The position numbers and the translations under genes are program-made. The notes beneath the pieces were generated by a model. The model was given only the letters and a program-made list of their open reading frames with translations, was not told the origin of the DNA and did no database searches. A stretch of 64,000 bases of DNA from Plasmopara viticola (lineage: Eukaryota > Oomycota > Peronosporomycetes > Peronosporales > Peronosporaceae). This document shows positions 1 through 12,486 of this stretch, in pieces; position 1 is the first letter of the stretch; every line of letters begins with the position of its first letter. Location of the stretch: assembly GCA_001695595.3 (NCBI GenBank), contig MBPM02000161.1, forward strand, positions 29,500 through 93,499, given 5' to 3'.

Positions 1-3000
1 TAAAGTAAATTTTTCGCCTACGTGTTAAAAATTGTCTACCTAATTTTTTGCAAAGGTTTTTAGATGAAGCAAACAATCTCACATATGTAAACGCGTATTT
101 TGCGTTGTTGAAAGTTTTGGCTGTAATGTGTCTGGGGAAGAGGCTGCACATGCAGTTCTCTCAGTGTCCGGAAAAAAAATGTGCGTAGAGCTTAAGCTGA
201 CGGTGCTCGAGCTCTATGCACAAAATTGTGCTCCAGGGCTCAGGCAACACAGCTTCGCTAATAATACCTTCTGTGGATCCTAAGCGGGCAAAGCCTAGAT
301 TTTGACAGATAAGCCAAAACTTACTCGTCTGGAGTACGGAGATAAATACTGCGGCAAAAGAGGCTAAGGTCCCGGACAATCAGGTGCGCGTGGCGGTCGC
401 ATCTTCGTCCTTCAGAAGTCGGGACAAAATCTTGGTACTTAATCGGGAAGGCACTTTTCCTGCGTATTTTGTGTCCTAACATTACATGGAAAAGTGGTTG
501 AGAGTAATGTTTTAACTAGAAAATTTTAATTTTGTCAACTCTTACGCTTTCTTGCCTGCATACAAAAAGAGCGTATGGGAGTTGATGACCTTCATTACTG
601 AGGCGCCAGCCTCCAAACGAAAGAAGCTGAATGTGTTCATATGCAACCTAACGGTACACCCATCTTATTCAGCTTCTTAGGCATCAACGATGAATGAGGT
701 GATTCAATCGCCTTTTAAAACGAAAAGAACAACACGCGGACTCAGTCCTTCAGAATGTCGTGTAAAAGCAGCTGCTTTTAGTAGTACTGTTCGTTGCCCG
801 CTGACTATGAATTTAATTGATGAACTCAAGCGTTGTCATGTGAAAATAACATATGCTACTTTGGATTCGGTAAGCAAGTGCACATACTCTTAATAGAGGC
901 CGAGAAAGTGTACGAATGTTGCTTGAGGGCCAGATGGGTCGCTGGTAGAACCAACCTCTTAGGCCAGGGACACGCTGACATCAGTAGCATACTGGGCGAA
1001 AACGATGTCTTCAGTGGAAGTTTATCCAATACAAAAAATTTATAAGAGGTTGACAGCTTGAAAAGAAAAGTTGCAAACGGGGATGGGGCGTCGCAATTTT
1101 TTGCGCGCCGAAAACAGTTGAAGTCAGCAGAACAAGATTAACTATAGCCTAAAAAGCAGCAAAACGAAAAGAAATTGCCTCGATCGGAAAAAAAGCTGTG
1201 GAATTTGTGGATTTCTGCCCACTATAAAATGACCCGATTTTTTGCAGAAATCTCGTTTTTTCGAGGAAAAGGCTGTCGCTACCTAAAGCTGGGCATCAGG
1301 GCTTTGGTGACGGCTTGCCATCACTAGGAGTAATTACCCAGAATTTTCGAAGGCACTGATATCCGTGCGAAGAGAAAGGCGGGACACTATTTCTTTCACG
1401 CTCGTTGCGGAAGGCCGAGCTTGCTTACATAATCGTAATATAATGAGTGCTATCTATGCGGGTTTCATAGCTATACAGGTGAGTAGCATGGCGTCGGAGA
1501 CGAAGGTCCGCAAGCAAATCTCAGGGGCTACTTGATGAAACATTACCTTAAATAATATAGCACCAGTAGAGGCGATTATCAAGATTTTTAGAAAGATAAC
1601 ATCAATTTGCAAGACATTGAAAGTAATGTAGTTTTATAATGAGAAAAAAAGGACAGTTTGTTATCGTTGTAAAAAACTTTTAATCCGTAAACTGATTCAA
1701 GGTTATGCTTTGAGCCAGAATCTCCTAATCTTCTAGATGTTGTGTATATGATAAAGACTTCTCTGTCTACAATAGCTATTACGGAGTATAGGCTGGACAA
1801 GCCCAAGCACTCATCGATGACTCGCCCTTAACGAGGTCGAATTTCGGAGCAAGTACTAAAGCGTTCGATCGTGCAATTCATTAAGCTATCAAAGGTGTGT
1901 AATAACACGCAGCAATCCGGCAAGCAGATAGCGGTCGTGGAGGTAAACCGATAAAAGCCGAAAGGCTTGCTATTTCACGTGTGTTAATAGCCTGGAGCAG
2001 CTTCAATTTGTGGTTTTGAGTACAGCAAAACATTTTTCTATTTGTTCGTGTCAGAATAAGTTAGTATGAAACAATTTGGACTCGGTTTTTTTCATCTTGG
2101 GGTGTTTTAAAGCTGGAGTGCCGTACGGGACATCTGAATCCATCAAATTCTCAATAGTGATACTCAATAACGTTTTGACATCAATAGAAAGCGCTTGCGT
2201 AACATCATCTTGAAGGGAAAGCTTACCTAGAAGATTGCTGTGTCAATTATTGTGCTGCATATATTTAAAAGAAGCAATTACTGTGTATAGTCGGCTTACA
2301 TTAGGTCGGGCAAAACAATTTATGCCTTTTTCAATCATAGTGCCTGGGTAACGAGTGTTTACCAAATTTATTTCTACCGAAATATGATTAAAACTTACTC
2401 AACTGATTTCGTGCTTAGGACAGCTACATTTTATTTAAATTCAACCAGTGATGACAACGTTAAGCTTGCAGCTGTACGCTATACCACTGTTCTATTGGAG
2501 AAGCGCACCTGTAATCACACACTTCAAAAGTCCGAATTAAAAATAAGTGCAGACAAGAATGTACTCAGTCAAAATCACGTTACGGTCCTCACACTATGTT
2601 CCTTCTCGCATTTAACTGCTTAGCATCTGTCTTTTCCAACATATAGACTCTTTTAGATCTTATCAGCAATAACAAAAAGAGTTGCAAGCGCGCAAGCCAC
2701 GCCCACACGATACCAGCCATGTTAACATCAACTGTGCATAATCATAATATTAAACGTTCTTCGCTGTTGTAGTTCCGTTTATCAGCTGTAAGTACGATTA
2801 GCTAATATGCAAAAATTGCGGTTTCTGTTTCGTGCGCGATCGCTATAGATCCAATTTGATGACCGAACATTATCACGTTTCGCGAGGCCAGTGGTCAGAC
2901 TAAAACAGCGAGCAAAAACTGCGAGAATTAAAGATGCGGCGGATACAGCATGATGGCATCGGGAGGGTGATGTTGTAAAAGAAAAATTCGGCAAACTGGT

Positions 3001-3519
3001 GTTTTTACAAACGCAGTTCTGAGTTGATGCGGAGGTTTAACTTGAGCACAAGCTAGACGCATAGGATTGACAACGATGACAATGTAGTGAGGCGTGGCGC
3101 ATCCGATTATATGCCACACAAGGTCAACAATCTTGAAGCCAATAGACAGACACATGGCCATGAAATTATGCTTATTAGAAGATCACCTTCGATAGCATTC
3201 CGCTGCACAGCAAATATGCCACAGTTAAAGACGTGGATGGACGCATTGACAGTTTGAAATTCGGTTTTCGTTCGAGTTTCTTTTCAATGTTGAATTGTTT
3301 TGCATTTGATACGACATATATAACTTTTAAATTTGATCGGAAATACCGGAAGACTCGGAAACACGTACGCCGCGTCCACACGATCTTCTTATAGCTAAAA
3401 GTTTATGTTTGTCATTGGGTCAATCTTTTTGGTCGCTTTTAAGCTTATCTCTTCCTTCCACCATCAGTTCATGTTACTTATATATATAAATATACGTATA
3501 AAGTTATAGAGAGCCGATA
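1..3519. other. gene-poor AT-rich intergenic DNA
   Basis: No reading frame here exceeds about 80 codons and none shows a family motif. The base composition is AT-rich with frequent stops in all frames. Short open frames near 690-1045 and 2384-2623 have no recognisable domain, splice-supported extension or homologous partner in the window. I see no RNA gene. It may hold very old transposon sequence, but nothing that can be named. Confidence 0.6.
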
Positions 3520-4056
3520 ACCAACCTCCCCGACACTGCTTACCTCAACGCAGACCTCAAGCTGAACCGTGCAATGCAGGGACTGACGCAAGCTGCAAGC
3601 GCCTGGAACAGATCCATCCACAATGCATTGCTGGAGATAATTTTTGTCGCATGTGGTGGTGATATGTGCGTTCTCAAGAACGACGGTAAGAAATGGGCGT
3701 ATGTGTGCCTTTATGCTGAAGATGTGGTGGTGTCTGCAAAGTTGCATGGCATGATCCAGGACATCAGAAACGCAATACGTCAGCGCTCTCAAATAAAGGA
3801 TCTCGGTTCAGTCAGACGACTACTCGGCCTGGATATCGGGTACAACCATAATAAGAGAGAAATGACCATCGCACAACAAAATTACATCCATGAGACCGCC
3901 GAGATGTTCCACCATGTACACGCTCGCCCTACGACCGACCCGTGGAAGATAAGTACCAAGTTGTCGGGCGATAAGAGCCCAAAGCCGTATGCAATTAGAG
4001 AAGACATGAGTCAAATTCCATCCCGCCAACTACTTGGACGGCTGACTTCGTTGTAA
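3520..4056 (+). pseudogene. Ty1/Copia reverse transcriptase fragment
   Basis: This is a piece of the Pol polyprotein of a Copia-type LTR retrotransposon. Just before the long open frame, the residues TAYLNADL match the start of the Copia RT palm. They are followed without the usual spacer by GLTQAASAWN, the counterpart of the LYGLKQA-W motif, so an internal deletion is inferred. Downstream, LYAEDVVVSA occupies the catalytic YVDD site with the first Asp replaced by Glu, then LGSVRRLLGLDI and QQNYIHETAEMF follow in the normal Copia order. The frame stops at 4056. The 5' part of pol, integrase, gag and the 5' LTR are absent upstream. It is a dead 3' fragment, continuous with the RNase H and LTR that follow. 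Confidence 0.8.
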
Positions 4057-4355
4057 CAACCGCAAGAACTTAGACATCGTTTTCATTGAGTCAATCGGGA
4101 CTTTTCGCTGCCAACCCAGGTACTTTCCACTAAAAGGCACTCATCAAGGTACTGCGCTATTTCTTTACGTCGAGTAATCTCGGATAACACTACTGTTGTC
4201 AACCCATTCAACAACAGCTATCTGCGAATAGTGACGCCGATTGAAGAAGAAATCCAAACAATCGGCGGTAGGTATCTAGTGTCCTTTTAATACTCAACGA
4301 TGGACCTGTAGTATTCAAGCCGGAGTATTAGCGTTCTGTAGCGTTGAGTACTTTC

Positions 4356-4690
4356 GAAGCCGAGTATATGGCATTGAGTTTGTGCACTCAAGAAAAGCTG
4401 TGGGCACGTATGATGATGTCAGACCTTGGGTACGCGCAAAATTTCCCCACTGTCATCTACGAAGACAAACAATGAGCGATCGCACTCGCCACGAACGATG
4501 GATACCACGCACGCACGAAATACGTGAATCTTCGCCACCACTTTATCAAGAGAAGGTCACATCAAGTGAGATGGCCAACACGTAGACGCAGTTTCAACTT
4601 GCTGACATCCTCACGGAGGCACTCGGCACCAAGCGATTGAAGAATCTCTGTATCGGCATGAGCATCACAGCAAGCGAGCCAAGGGAGCAA
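4356..4690 (+). pseudogene. Ty1/Copia RNase H and pol C-terminus, broken
   Basis: The frame starting at 4356 reads EAEYMALSLCTQEKLWARMM, the end of a Copia RNase H domain, followed by VIYEDKQ. An in-frame TGA at 4473-4475 interrupts it, and the frame then resumes with AIALATNDGYHARTKYVNLRHHFIK, which fits the HxRTKHIDxRxHFIR motif of Copia elements. After a further frame disturbance the terminal ADILTEALGTKRLKNLCIGM motif is readable just before the polypurine tract. The order matches the RT fragment upstream, so this is the same element. The region 4057-4355 between them is degraded pol sequence with stops in every frame. Confidence 0.75.
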
Positions 4691-4706
4691 TAAAAGTGAG
4701 TAGAAG

Positions 4707-4913
4707 TGTTGGGTGGAGCACATTCGTTGAACCGTCACTTGGTGGTCGTCAACCCATTATGGGTTGACGACCACCAAGTGACGAGACATCTGATGAGACT
4801 TAATGGAGTATGAATATTGTAACACAGATAAGCGAAGCGTCTTACACGCTATAAACCCCGCATTGAGATTGCAGTGTGATTAATATACTTTCCAGTTTAC
4901 TCTCTACTTATCA
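4707..4913 (+). mobile_element. Copia 3' long terminal repeat
   Basis: An A/G-rich stretch resembling a polypurine tract (about 4685-4706) directly follows the end of pol. The sequence then begins TGTTGGG, a canonical Copia LTR start. A TATAAA box lies at 4850-4855, as expected for an LTR promoter. The right edge is set provisionally at a CA (4912-4913), because no second LTR is present in the window to define it. The LTR carries a striking palindrome (separate entry). Confidence 0.6.
4734..4782. repeat. 49-bp near-perfect palindrome in the Copia LTR
   Basis: Two 24-base arms are exact reverse complements around a single central T at 4758. The left arm starts GTCACTTGG and the right arm ends CCAAGTGAC. 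As RNA it would form an uninterrupted 24-bp stem, and as DNA a cruciform. It lies 27 bp inside the LTR start, upstream of the TATA box, so it falls in the U3-like region. The arms are perfect although the adjacent pol is decayed. Confidence 0.95.
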
Positions 4914-7900
4914 GAGATAGCGCATTTTCCCGATAATCTGGTAAAGCATATCAACCTTTTCCTTAAAACTTTGTTTAGGCATTCGATTGCAATATCTTCT
5001 CTCTCTCTTGCCTTTAGGCTTATAAATTCACATTTAGCAGGACTGCCAAATGTGAATTTATAAGCTTTGCAAGCGTTCGGATACTTTCTCTTCTTTGTCG
5101 CAAACCTTGGCGTCTTAATCAAATAGCAAAGTCTCAAGCCGATGCCTACCGGACTCGAGCTATACCTGACGGTCCAATCGTTGATGTACCTCCTCAGCTT
5201 CCGTGATCTAATCATGTACATTATTTGTCATGGTCAGGATCCAACGATCTTCGGCTTCTTGATCTGTTGAACGCAATCGGGACGAGCTCAATTAAGTGAA
5301 ACAATCAAAAGCTCCGGTACTTGTCTTGAGACACCATATTCGGGATGTTTTACCAACGACCTGATCGTGGCATCAAACGGATCGCTCTCCGCGTTTTTTT
5401 CGTTTGTAGTAGCCTGAAAGACTAAGCTAAGTAAGAGCACGCTTTTCTACGAAATCAGGCACCGGTAAAGGAAAGTATTTGATAATTAATGACTTTTAAA
5501 CTAATCTAGCATGCAGCTGTTCACCCGTGCGGAGCTGCCGAGCAAGTAAAAGGTGTACGTCTGATGTTTACAAATACTTAGACATACAGTATTACCACGC
5601 TTGGAAGGATCAGACGAGTGAGCATTAAAATAGCAACGCCGCCCCAATGTCACGATCTTGAGACTGCGAGGAAGGGCCGAGCTCCCTGGTTAATTTTAGA
5701 TGTATACGGACAATATTATTGAGACATTGGATGAATAAGTTTTGGACAATCAAAGGGCTATGGCTCACCTTTCGGATGCCGATACGCTCAAGTAAATACC
5801 AAGGGCAACTGAATAGTTCATCAAATAAAAGTTCAATACAGATCTAGCAGCTCGAGCGAATAGTGATTAAACAAAACGCGATCTCGACAACTGCCAAGAG
5901 CAAGATTAAAACTGTTATAACCGCGATCCTCTTTAGTAGTTATAGCGACTTCGATAGATAAAATTTTAGAGGTAGAATGGTAAAGCGATCTACCTCAACT
6001 TTTAGAATAATAATGTCTGATCATGCTAGAGTAAAGCAAGTTTAGGAAATGAAGCCCTTCCTTACGAGTCGCACACAGCAGGTAATGCCACGATGACGAT
6101 CTACACTCTCAATAAGATCTGACTTAAGCGCCCTCATCGTCTTCTATGAAGCCTCGACACCCAAAAAACGTTTATCGAGCGGGCAAGCTAGGTCACCCGC
6201 CCGTTTCGTTTATCGCGGCTTTGCATTGCGCCGCCAAGTACCAGATTACTTATAGTGTGATGTATTTTACCATGTAAAAAAATTGCAGTTGGAGGAGTAG
6301 AGTAGATGTATACAATGGAAATTTGGAATTCTTAATCTGTGTAAGATGCTGTACGGCACTATCATATAAAAATCGTTTCCTCAAAGTTACATCTTACACC
6401 ATCAACCAAGTCGAAATTTCATTTTTTGCGAATTATTATGCTGTGGAACTGTGTCAGGAGAGAACACACTGGTTGGTGACGACGACTTGTAATGTCTTTG
6501 CTACTAAGAACAGCATTCCATAATTAGTTAATTGAGCTAAGCGATCCACTGTATAGCGTAGCTCCATTTTGAGAATTTCTGCTCACCACAAAACTATAAA
6601 GTAAACTGCTTAAAGAAAGATTGCGTACAGGACCATTTTTTTTTTCAAATACTGGGTGCTGACGATAATAAATAAGTAAGTAGCAAGCCCACAATGGCCT
6701 TGGACCGGTATATAAGTAAGACATGACGATAGGAATTGTATAGTATAAGTTTATGATCCGTATTTGGAGTATCTCACTGTCACCAAATAAACAAGACATT
6801 CTCCTTTTTTTTGCTCTTGAGCATTGTATACAGACCTAGTACTCCTGTTTAAAGTTTAATTGAATAAATTTTGAATCGACACCATCCGAAAAAATATTTT
6901 TTCATTTTTGACGATACAACACAAAACACAATGTCAAAGGCAATAATGGTTGGGCCAGGTAGTGGAGCAACAGAATGAAAAAAAGCAAAACGGGCAGAGA
7001 TATCGACTCGATCAATGATAGAACTTATAAATGCTGAGTTTAGTAAAGACGCGTACGAGAGCTAGCGTTTACACAGTGGTCACGCTTATGAAGCCGTCAA
7101 ACGTGTCAACAATGCAGCAATGCCTTCGCTGCGATACCAGATGCCCACTTTACACAAAGTACGAATGTACACATGCAATAGTTGTCGATGGGATATATCC
7201 AAAAAAGTGGAGACCGATATTTAATCAAAAAAGAGAGATTGTAGTAAAGTCTTTGGCCATGTAAAGAGAAGCAAGTCGATATAGTTATGTAAAGTAACAC
7301 GAGATACAATAATAGACTTCGGGTCTCAAATTTTTCAAGGCAATTTTTCTGGTGGCCGAAATTGGTTTTTGACCACATAGACACCGTATATTACGTAAAT
7401 AGAGATTGACACCGACCCGGAGAGAAGCCTGGCTGGACAACTACCTCCGATCAATCATACTTACTGTATGGAACAATCGATCCCGAGAAAATCTAGGGCG
7501 TTATGCGAGGCACAAAGGGTTCAATTGGAGCTACATATCCTAAACATAACGACCAAATCGCAAATACAGCCGTGGCAACCAAATTCCGAACTCGCTGGTA
7601 GTGTTTCTTAAAAGCGTTTCTGACATATAAAGTAGGATGGATCGATTATTTTGAGCCAAATATCAAACCAATTGTTTTTGAGCAAGGAGCTGGGCTGGCG
7701 TAAATTGTATAGCACGATCGCGGACGACTACGAGATTAGTGCGAACATGCTTTTTAGCAAAGCATCTGCAAGAAGGGATCCTCAATGGCAAGCGTGATTC
7801 GACCACAAAGCTAGTGAAAGTCTATACTAAAGAATCCTGCATCACCATCATACGACTTGGAGGATACGTCATGGAATCCGTCGGACACACCAACAGAAAA

Positions 7901-10699
7901 TGTTTGAGATCGCACAACGGCTTGTGAGACGTTTTATGATTTGTAGATTCAAAAAATTGCATACAGCATAGAGGAAAGAAGTTAGTTGCAATGTGCCATA
8001 TCCTGTTTCTGTCCGGTCTTTCTATAAGAATGCAGAGCTATCTAATTTGTAAATTTGTTGACAGGGTGTGGTGATTTAAATCTATGACACAATTATTCTT
8101 TGGAAAATCACCGAATGGGGAGTGTGTGTTTCTATCTAGAGGAGGGGCATCCAGCATGATCGATGGGTAATTCGATTGCCATTTTTTGTTCCTCCCATAA
8201 GGGCACATTCCAGGGCAGTGAAAGCTGGTAACGATGGCAGGACAAAGAGGTCTTAAGAAAAAGGATCTGCCAATAGAAACCCCTTAGATTTACGTTACAG
8301 GAGCAAAATCATATGCGGAGCTATAAAAGATTAGAAGGAGTACGCTCTACTGTACGCTCTGCATACTCGTTCTAGTCTTCTCAACCTCCGCGCTTGACAT
8401 TTGCGGCTATGACCGGACCTGGGTTCTGGTTTGGTACATTGACAGGACACTTACTCTACTTTGGGGGTGACGTTGTCACGTGAAAGACGGCAATAATGTA
8501 TTTAAGTATGCTCGAATTTGAGTAGACCAGACATTAATCCAAGCGATCAAGGGATGAAGCATATTAACACAACAATAGCTCACAGCTCCATGACACAAAT
8601 TGAGGTGCCATGGTCAAGCTACATCTGTATGATGTGGAGGTAGCCTTTGTCCAAAAATGCTCGTACATTCAGCATGAAGCATCTTTAAATGTTCTTACAT
8701 TCAGCATCAACCATCCGCGAATGAAACGGTGTGTAACACGACTAGAGATTGTATGACAAAAAATATTAGTTTTTTGCACACGTAGAGTAAAAACGTTTTT
8801 TTAGTTTGCCAATAGCGAGACCAATATAAAACCCTTTTCACTACTGGACGGATTGGGTGGACTTCTTAGCTATTTGAGCTTATATTTGTTAGGAGCCACG
8901 TTAGCGTCACTTTTGGGCGATCTGGGATGACATATACTTAGCTTAAATCGGGTAGATAATGACTAAGAGCTAGATTCAAAAGGGGACGAGTCCAAAGATT
9001 GAATAGCGGGTGTGGAATTTGTGGCCACACGAGATCCAACGCGAGTACCCATGGTTAGAATAAAATGATACAAGCGATGAAATATACCTTAAGCGCAGGG
9101 ATTTGCTGAGAAATCACGCGAAAAGGAATACAAGTAGTCCGATTAGAGAGGACGTCCAAGACGAGTGAATCCAGACGAAGCGAAACCTTTCGGGATGCCT
9201 TTGTTAACAACACATCGAGGACAATCTACCCTATAAACTACATTCGCGTTCTGATCAGGCGACACGAATCGCACCTTGGCTCGATTGCCGACTCAGTTGG
9301 TCGATCTTGATAGGGTAGTAGGGCAATCAGAAGCTTTCGCAGATGGGTACGTCGAACCGGCGTGGGTAGTACTACTTAAAGCCTTGGTTGGGTCGTCGCT
9401 CTGACCCGTGGAATTAGAGAAGTAATATTGTCGAAAGAATTTGCGTCGAATTTCATTCTTTAGGGAAGAACTTCGGTATGTAAGCTTTTGAGCAAGAAAG
9501 GCCTCTTGGATCGGAGAGCACCTCGATACGTGTCATCTGCTGATTCCTAAGCCGCGTAACCACAACATAAAAAAGCGCTTCTTCAAATTTTCGAACGACT
9601 ACAAGCTCAAACAACAACCTTTTATCGAATAAACGATAAGTAGTGACGGGGAAAAGAGATCATGTATAGTTTGTACGGATCTATTTTGCACCCTGTGGAG
9701 AACAGCTGACGCCCGGTCCAAAAAAACTGATCAGGTACATCGACAAGCTTAATTTTTAGATTGCTATTTCGATCCCGAAGTTAAGCTCTGACAGAAAGAG
9801 AGAGCGAAAACTATGGCGGATGTCTTCAGCAAGAACTATAATAATTTTAAAGGTCCTGGTGAGTCATTTTCTTGTGACTACCTCTTCTTCTCGACTCTCG
9901 ATGACAATTCCGATTCCTGTATACCAAAAAAGCGCTCATCACTACATGGCAGAGATGGCTTGACTTGGCGATGGAGATCGGATTATTAATACTTGAACTT
10001 GTTAACGATCCACGCTCCTTCTGTTTGCGATCCTTAAAAACTCGAGCCACAAAACAAAAGACTTGCACTGTATGGATGCCTTCAGACAGCGCGCCAGGCT
10101 CATAGCTAATCAGAATGACAATACTATGTGGTAGGTAATTTTGGGGTCTAACGTAGACACCCAACACATTCAAGACATAACTGCTTCTCATGGGATGTGG
10201 GAATGATCTGAAGGTCAATTCGTCTAGCCAAATTTGACCTCTGGCTCCCGTACACAAAGCGTCAGATCTCTGTGTTGGCCAAAACATTTCTCGATGCTAA
10301 ATGTTTAGCAAATTGTGTAGACTTATGTCATAAAAAAGTGTTCAAACCTGACTTCGGGATCTTCGCTGTGTCTCGATTCAGTGTTTAAAAATCGTACGTA
10401 TCAATACAAGACAGCATTAAAGTAAAACAATTAGTGAACTACTATGCTAAATAGCACTTGAAGGATATCAAACCGCTTAAATTCTAAAGCTCAAGAGCTA
10501 TATATTGTCGTAGAAGTTTAACTCTTGGAGTCAGGCAATCTCATGCATATAGCGAACGTCTTCAATAAAAATCACTTAACGCACGGCTATGCAAAAATAC
10601 CTGCTCAAAAATTTAGACTAATTCAGTATTTCTACCAATCCGTCTGATTTTGTGGCGAGGCTGTCGGAGCCTCAGAATTAGACACAATTGACCCCCCAC
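4914..10699. other. long region without a defensible gene
   Basis: Apart from the hairpin at 5018-5065, nothing here is recognisable. The longest open frame (9847-10287, - strand, 146 codons from an ATG) has no domain, transit peptide or splice context that I recognise, and it ends about 400 bp before the QCR2-like gene. A small duplication occurs at 8665-8715, where a block containing ACATTCAGCAT is repeated. The interval presumably includes the QCR2 promoter next to 10700, but no certain core element could be picked out. Confidence 0.55.
5018..5065. repeat. 18-bp inverted repeat with 12-nt loop
   Basis: The arm at 5018-5035 (GCTTATAAATTCACATTT) and the arm at 5048-5065 are exact reverse complements separated by 12 nt. 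The structure lies about 105 bp beyond the Copia LTR. No TA or TAA duplication or transposase was seen beside it. Confidence 0.9.
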
Positions 10700-12043
10700 A
10701 TGCTTCCTGCGACGTCCAACAAGCTTGCAGTCCGCGCGTCGCGCTCCCTATTTACGAAGGCCAGCGCCATGCCTTGCGTAAATTTGACTGAACATTTTCC
10801 GTTGACTCCAAAGACTCAGCCGCAACCTGCATCCGCATCTAATCTCACCATATCCACGGCCTTGTCGGGCCTTAGCTTGGGCTCGGACGACCGCGCCGCC
10901 ACCGTGGCTACTATTGGCGTGCATCTTAACACGGGTGTACGTGACGAGAGCGAGGATGATTCAGGTGTTTCGCAGCTTTTCGCAAAGATGGCCTTTCGCT
11001 CGACGCTGGCACGCTCGGATCTACGCCTTTATCGCGACATTGAGGCTATTGGCGGCGCAGTGAGCTCTCAAGCCGGTCGTGACTTTGTACGCTACAGCAT
11101 CAGTGTGCTGCCTAATCATTTAGAAAAAGCTGCAGAAATCTTGGCTGAGACAACGCTTGCTCCAAAGTTTGCCCTTTACGACGTGGACGAGCAAAAAAAG
11201 GTGGTGCAGGCTGAGTTTGAAAAGATTGCCGAGGACGCATCAGCTTCGCTACAAGAAGGTGTGCACGCTGCTGCTTTCTACAGCGACATGACATTGGGCC
11301 GCCCTCTCGTGTCTACTGAGAACATAAGTGCATTAAAGCCCCAGACACTTTGGGCCTACTATAACAAGTACGTCAACACATCTAACGCGGCCCTGGTTAG
11401 CGCTGGTGTGCCTCACAACACTCTGACGGACCTGGCCAACGCATACTTCAGTTCGTTTGCTAAGGGTGCCAAAGCTTCGAGCACCTTAGCTAAGTACGTG
11501 GGAGGTGAGACTCGTGTGAAGAAGGCCGGCAAGCTTACGCACGTCGCTTTGGCTTTTCCAAGTGTGGGCCGTGACTCTGCCGATTTTGGTGCTTCGCACG
11601 TGCTTCGTGCTCTTCTAGGCTTACGGCTTAAAAATAAGAAGGGCTCGGCTTTCTTAAGTAGCTACAGCGACACTGCACTTTTCGGTCTGGCAGGATGCGC
11701 CGCTCCATTTGAAGCCGGCGCTCTTGTAGACTTGTTTGCTTTTGAGCTTAAGAAAACTGCTTCATCTCTAGCTACGAAGGAAGAGCTTAGTGCTGCTAAG
11801 GCCACAGCCGCACTGGAGGCTTTCGAGCTGTACAACACTCAAGCGGGCACTTTGAGTCGTGTGGGACTTATTGCCTCTACTGGATTTGTGTCGAAGTCGC
11901 CATCGGAGCTTGTAGAAGGTGTCACGGCTGCTAAATTGCAGGAACTGGCTCAGAATGCATTGAAGGCTACACCGTCGGTTGCCGCCATCGGCAAGCTGTC
12001 AACTGTTCCCCATGTGGATGTCATTGCCAGCAAGCTGCAGTAA
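10700..12043 (+). CDS. QCR2: cytochrome bc1 complex core protein 2-like M16 peptidase homologue
   Basis: This is an intronless frame of 447 aa from the first ATG, close to the roughly 450 aa usual for core subunit 2 of respiratory complex III. Residues 1-24 are rich in Ala, Ser, Arg and Lys without acidic residues, which fits a mitochondrial presequence. Two M16 (pitrilysin-like) halves follow. The first shows GVHLNTGVRDE then a helix where active enzymes carry HxxEH. Here residues 91-99 read SQLFAKMAF, so both metal-binding His residues and the catalytic Glu are missing. GSAFLSSYSDTALFG in the second half is the usual M16 C-domain signature. The missing zinc site argues for a structural core subunit of complex III in the inner membrane rather than active MPP. 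An inactive alpha-MPP is the alternative, since that subunit also lacks the motif, though it carries a Gly-rich loop not seen here. The gene is convergent with the RSM22-like gene, stop to stop 443 bp apart. Confidence 0.85.
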   Translation: MLPATSNKLAVRASRSLFTKASAMPCVNLTEHFPLTPKTQPQPASASNLTISTALSGLSLGSDDRAATVATIGVHLNTGVRDESEDDSGVSQLFAKMAFRSTLARSDLRLYRDIEAIGGAVSSQAGRDFVRYSISVLPNHLEKAAEILAETTLAPKFALYDVDEQKKVVQAEFEKIAEDASASLQEGVHAAAFYSDMTLGRPLVSTENISALKPQTLWAYYNKYVNTSNAALVSAGVPHNTLTDLANAYFSSFAKGAKASSTLAKYVGGETRVKKAGKLTHVALAFPSVGRDSADFGASHVLRALLGLRLKNKKGSAFLSSYSDTALFGLAGCAAPFEAGALVDLFAFELKKTASSLATKEELSAAKATAALEAFELYNTQAGTLSRVGLIASTGFVSKSPSELVEGVTAAKLQELAQNALKATPSVAAIGKLSTVPHVDVIASKLQ

Positions 12044-12486
12044 AAGATCGAAAGTGCCTATGATTGCTGCTTCACAGACATCTTTGCCTGGCCACAAATA
12101 AGCTTATCGTGTTGAGTAATGATTAGCTTAAAAGCGTTGCGTGTGGATGCGGCGCCATGACGCAATTGTCACTTTATAAAAGAAATCAAGGCGGAAACAT
12201 AGGCACATACGTGACTGGCTTAGCGCGTAGCCGCGTTATATTCAATACACCAAATTTACATTGACCGTGCTTAACACATTTATCATCGTCTCGCTGACTA
12301 ACGACCACGCGATACGATTGACGCAACCAAAACTCCGCGTGATCGCCAGAGCTCATCGTAACAAGCGTCATCGTCACCGTGGTGCTCTCCGGACTGCGTA
12401 TAGTATGTATGTTATACGGGCCAGTGTGCTGATGGACAGATGTTCAATATGGTTATGCGCGAGGCCGTAGTTACTATTAAACCATT
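12044..12486. other. convergent 3' intergenic region
   Basis: This is the space between the stop codons of two convergent genes. It should contain both polyadenylation sites, but no canonical AATAAA can be assigned with certainty. Small open frames on both strands here have no features of genes. Confidence 0.6.

Noticed and set aside
9847..10287. 146-codon frame on the - strand upstream of QCR2
   Set aside because: It has a real ATG but no recognisable domain, codon bias or splice-linked partner. I kept it only as a remark.
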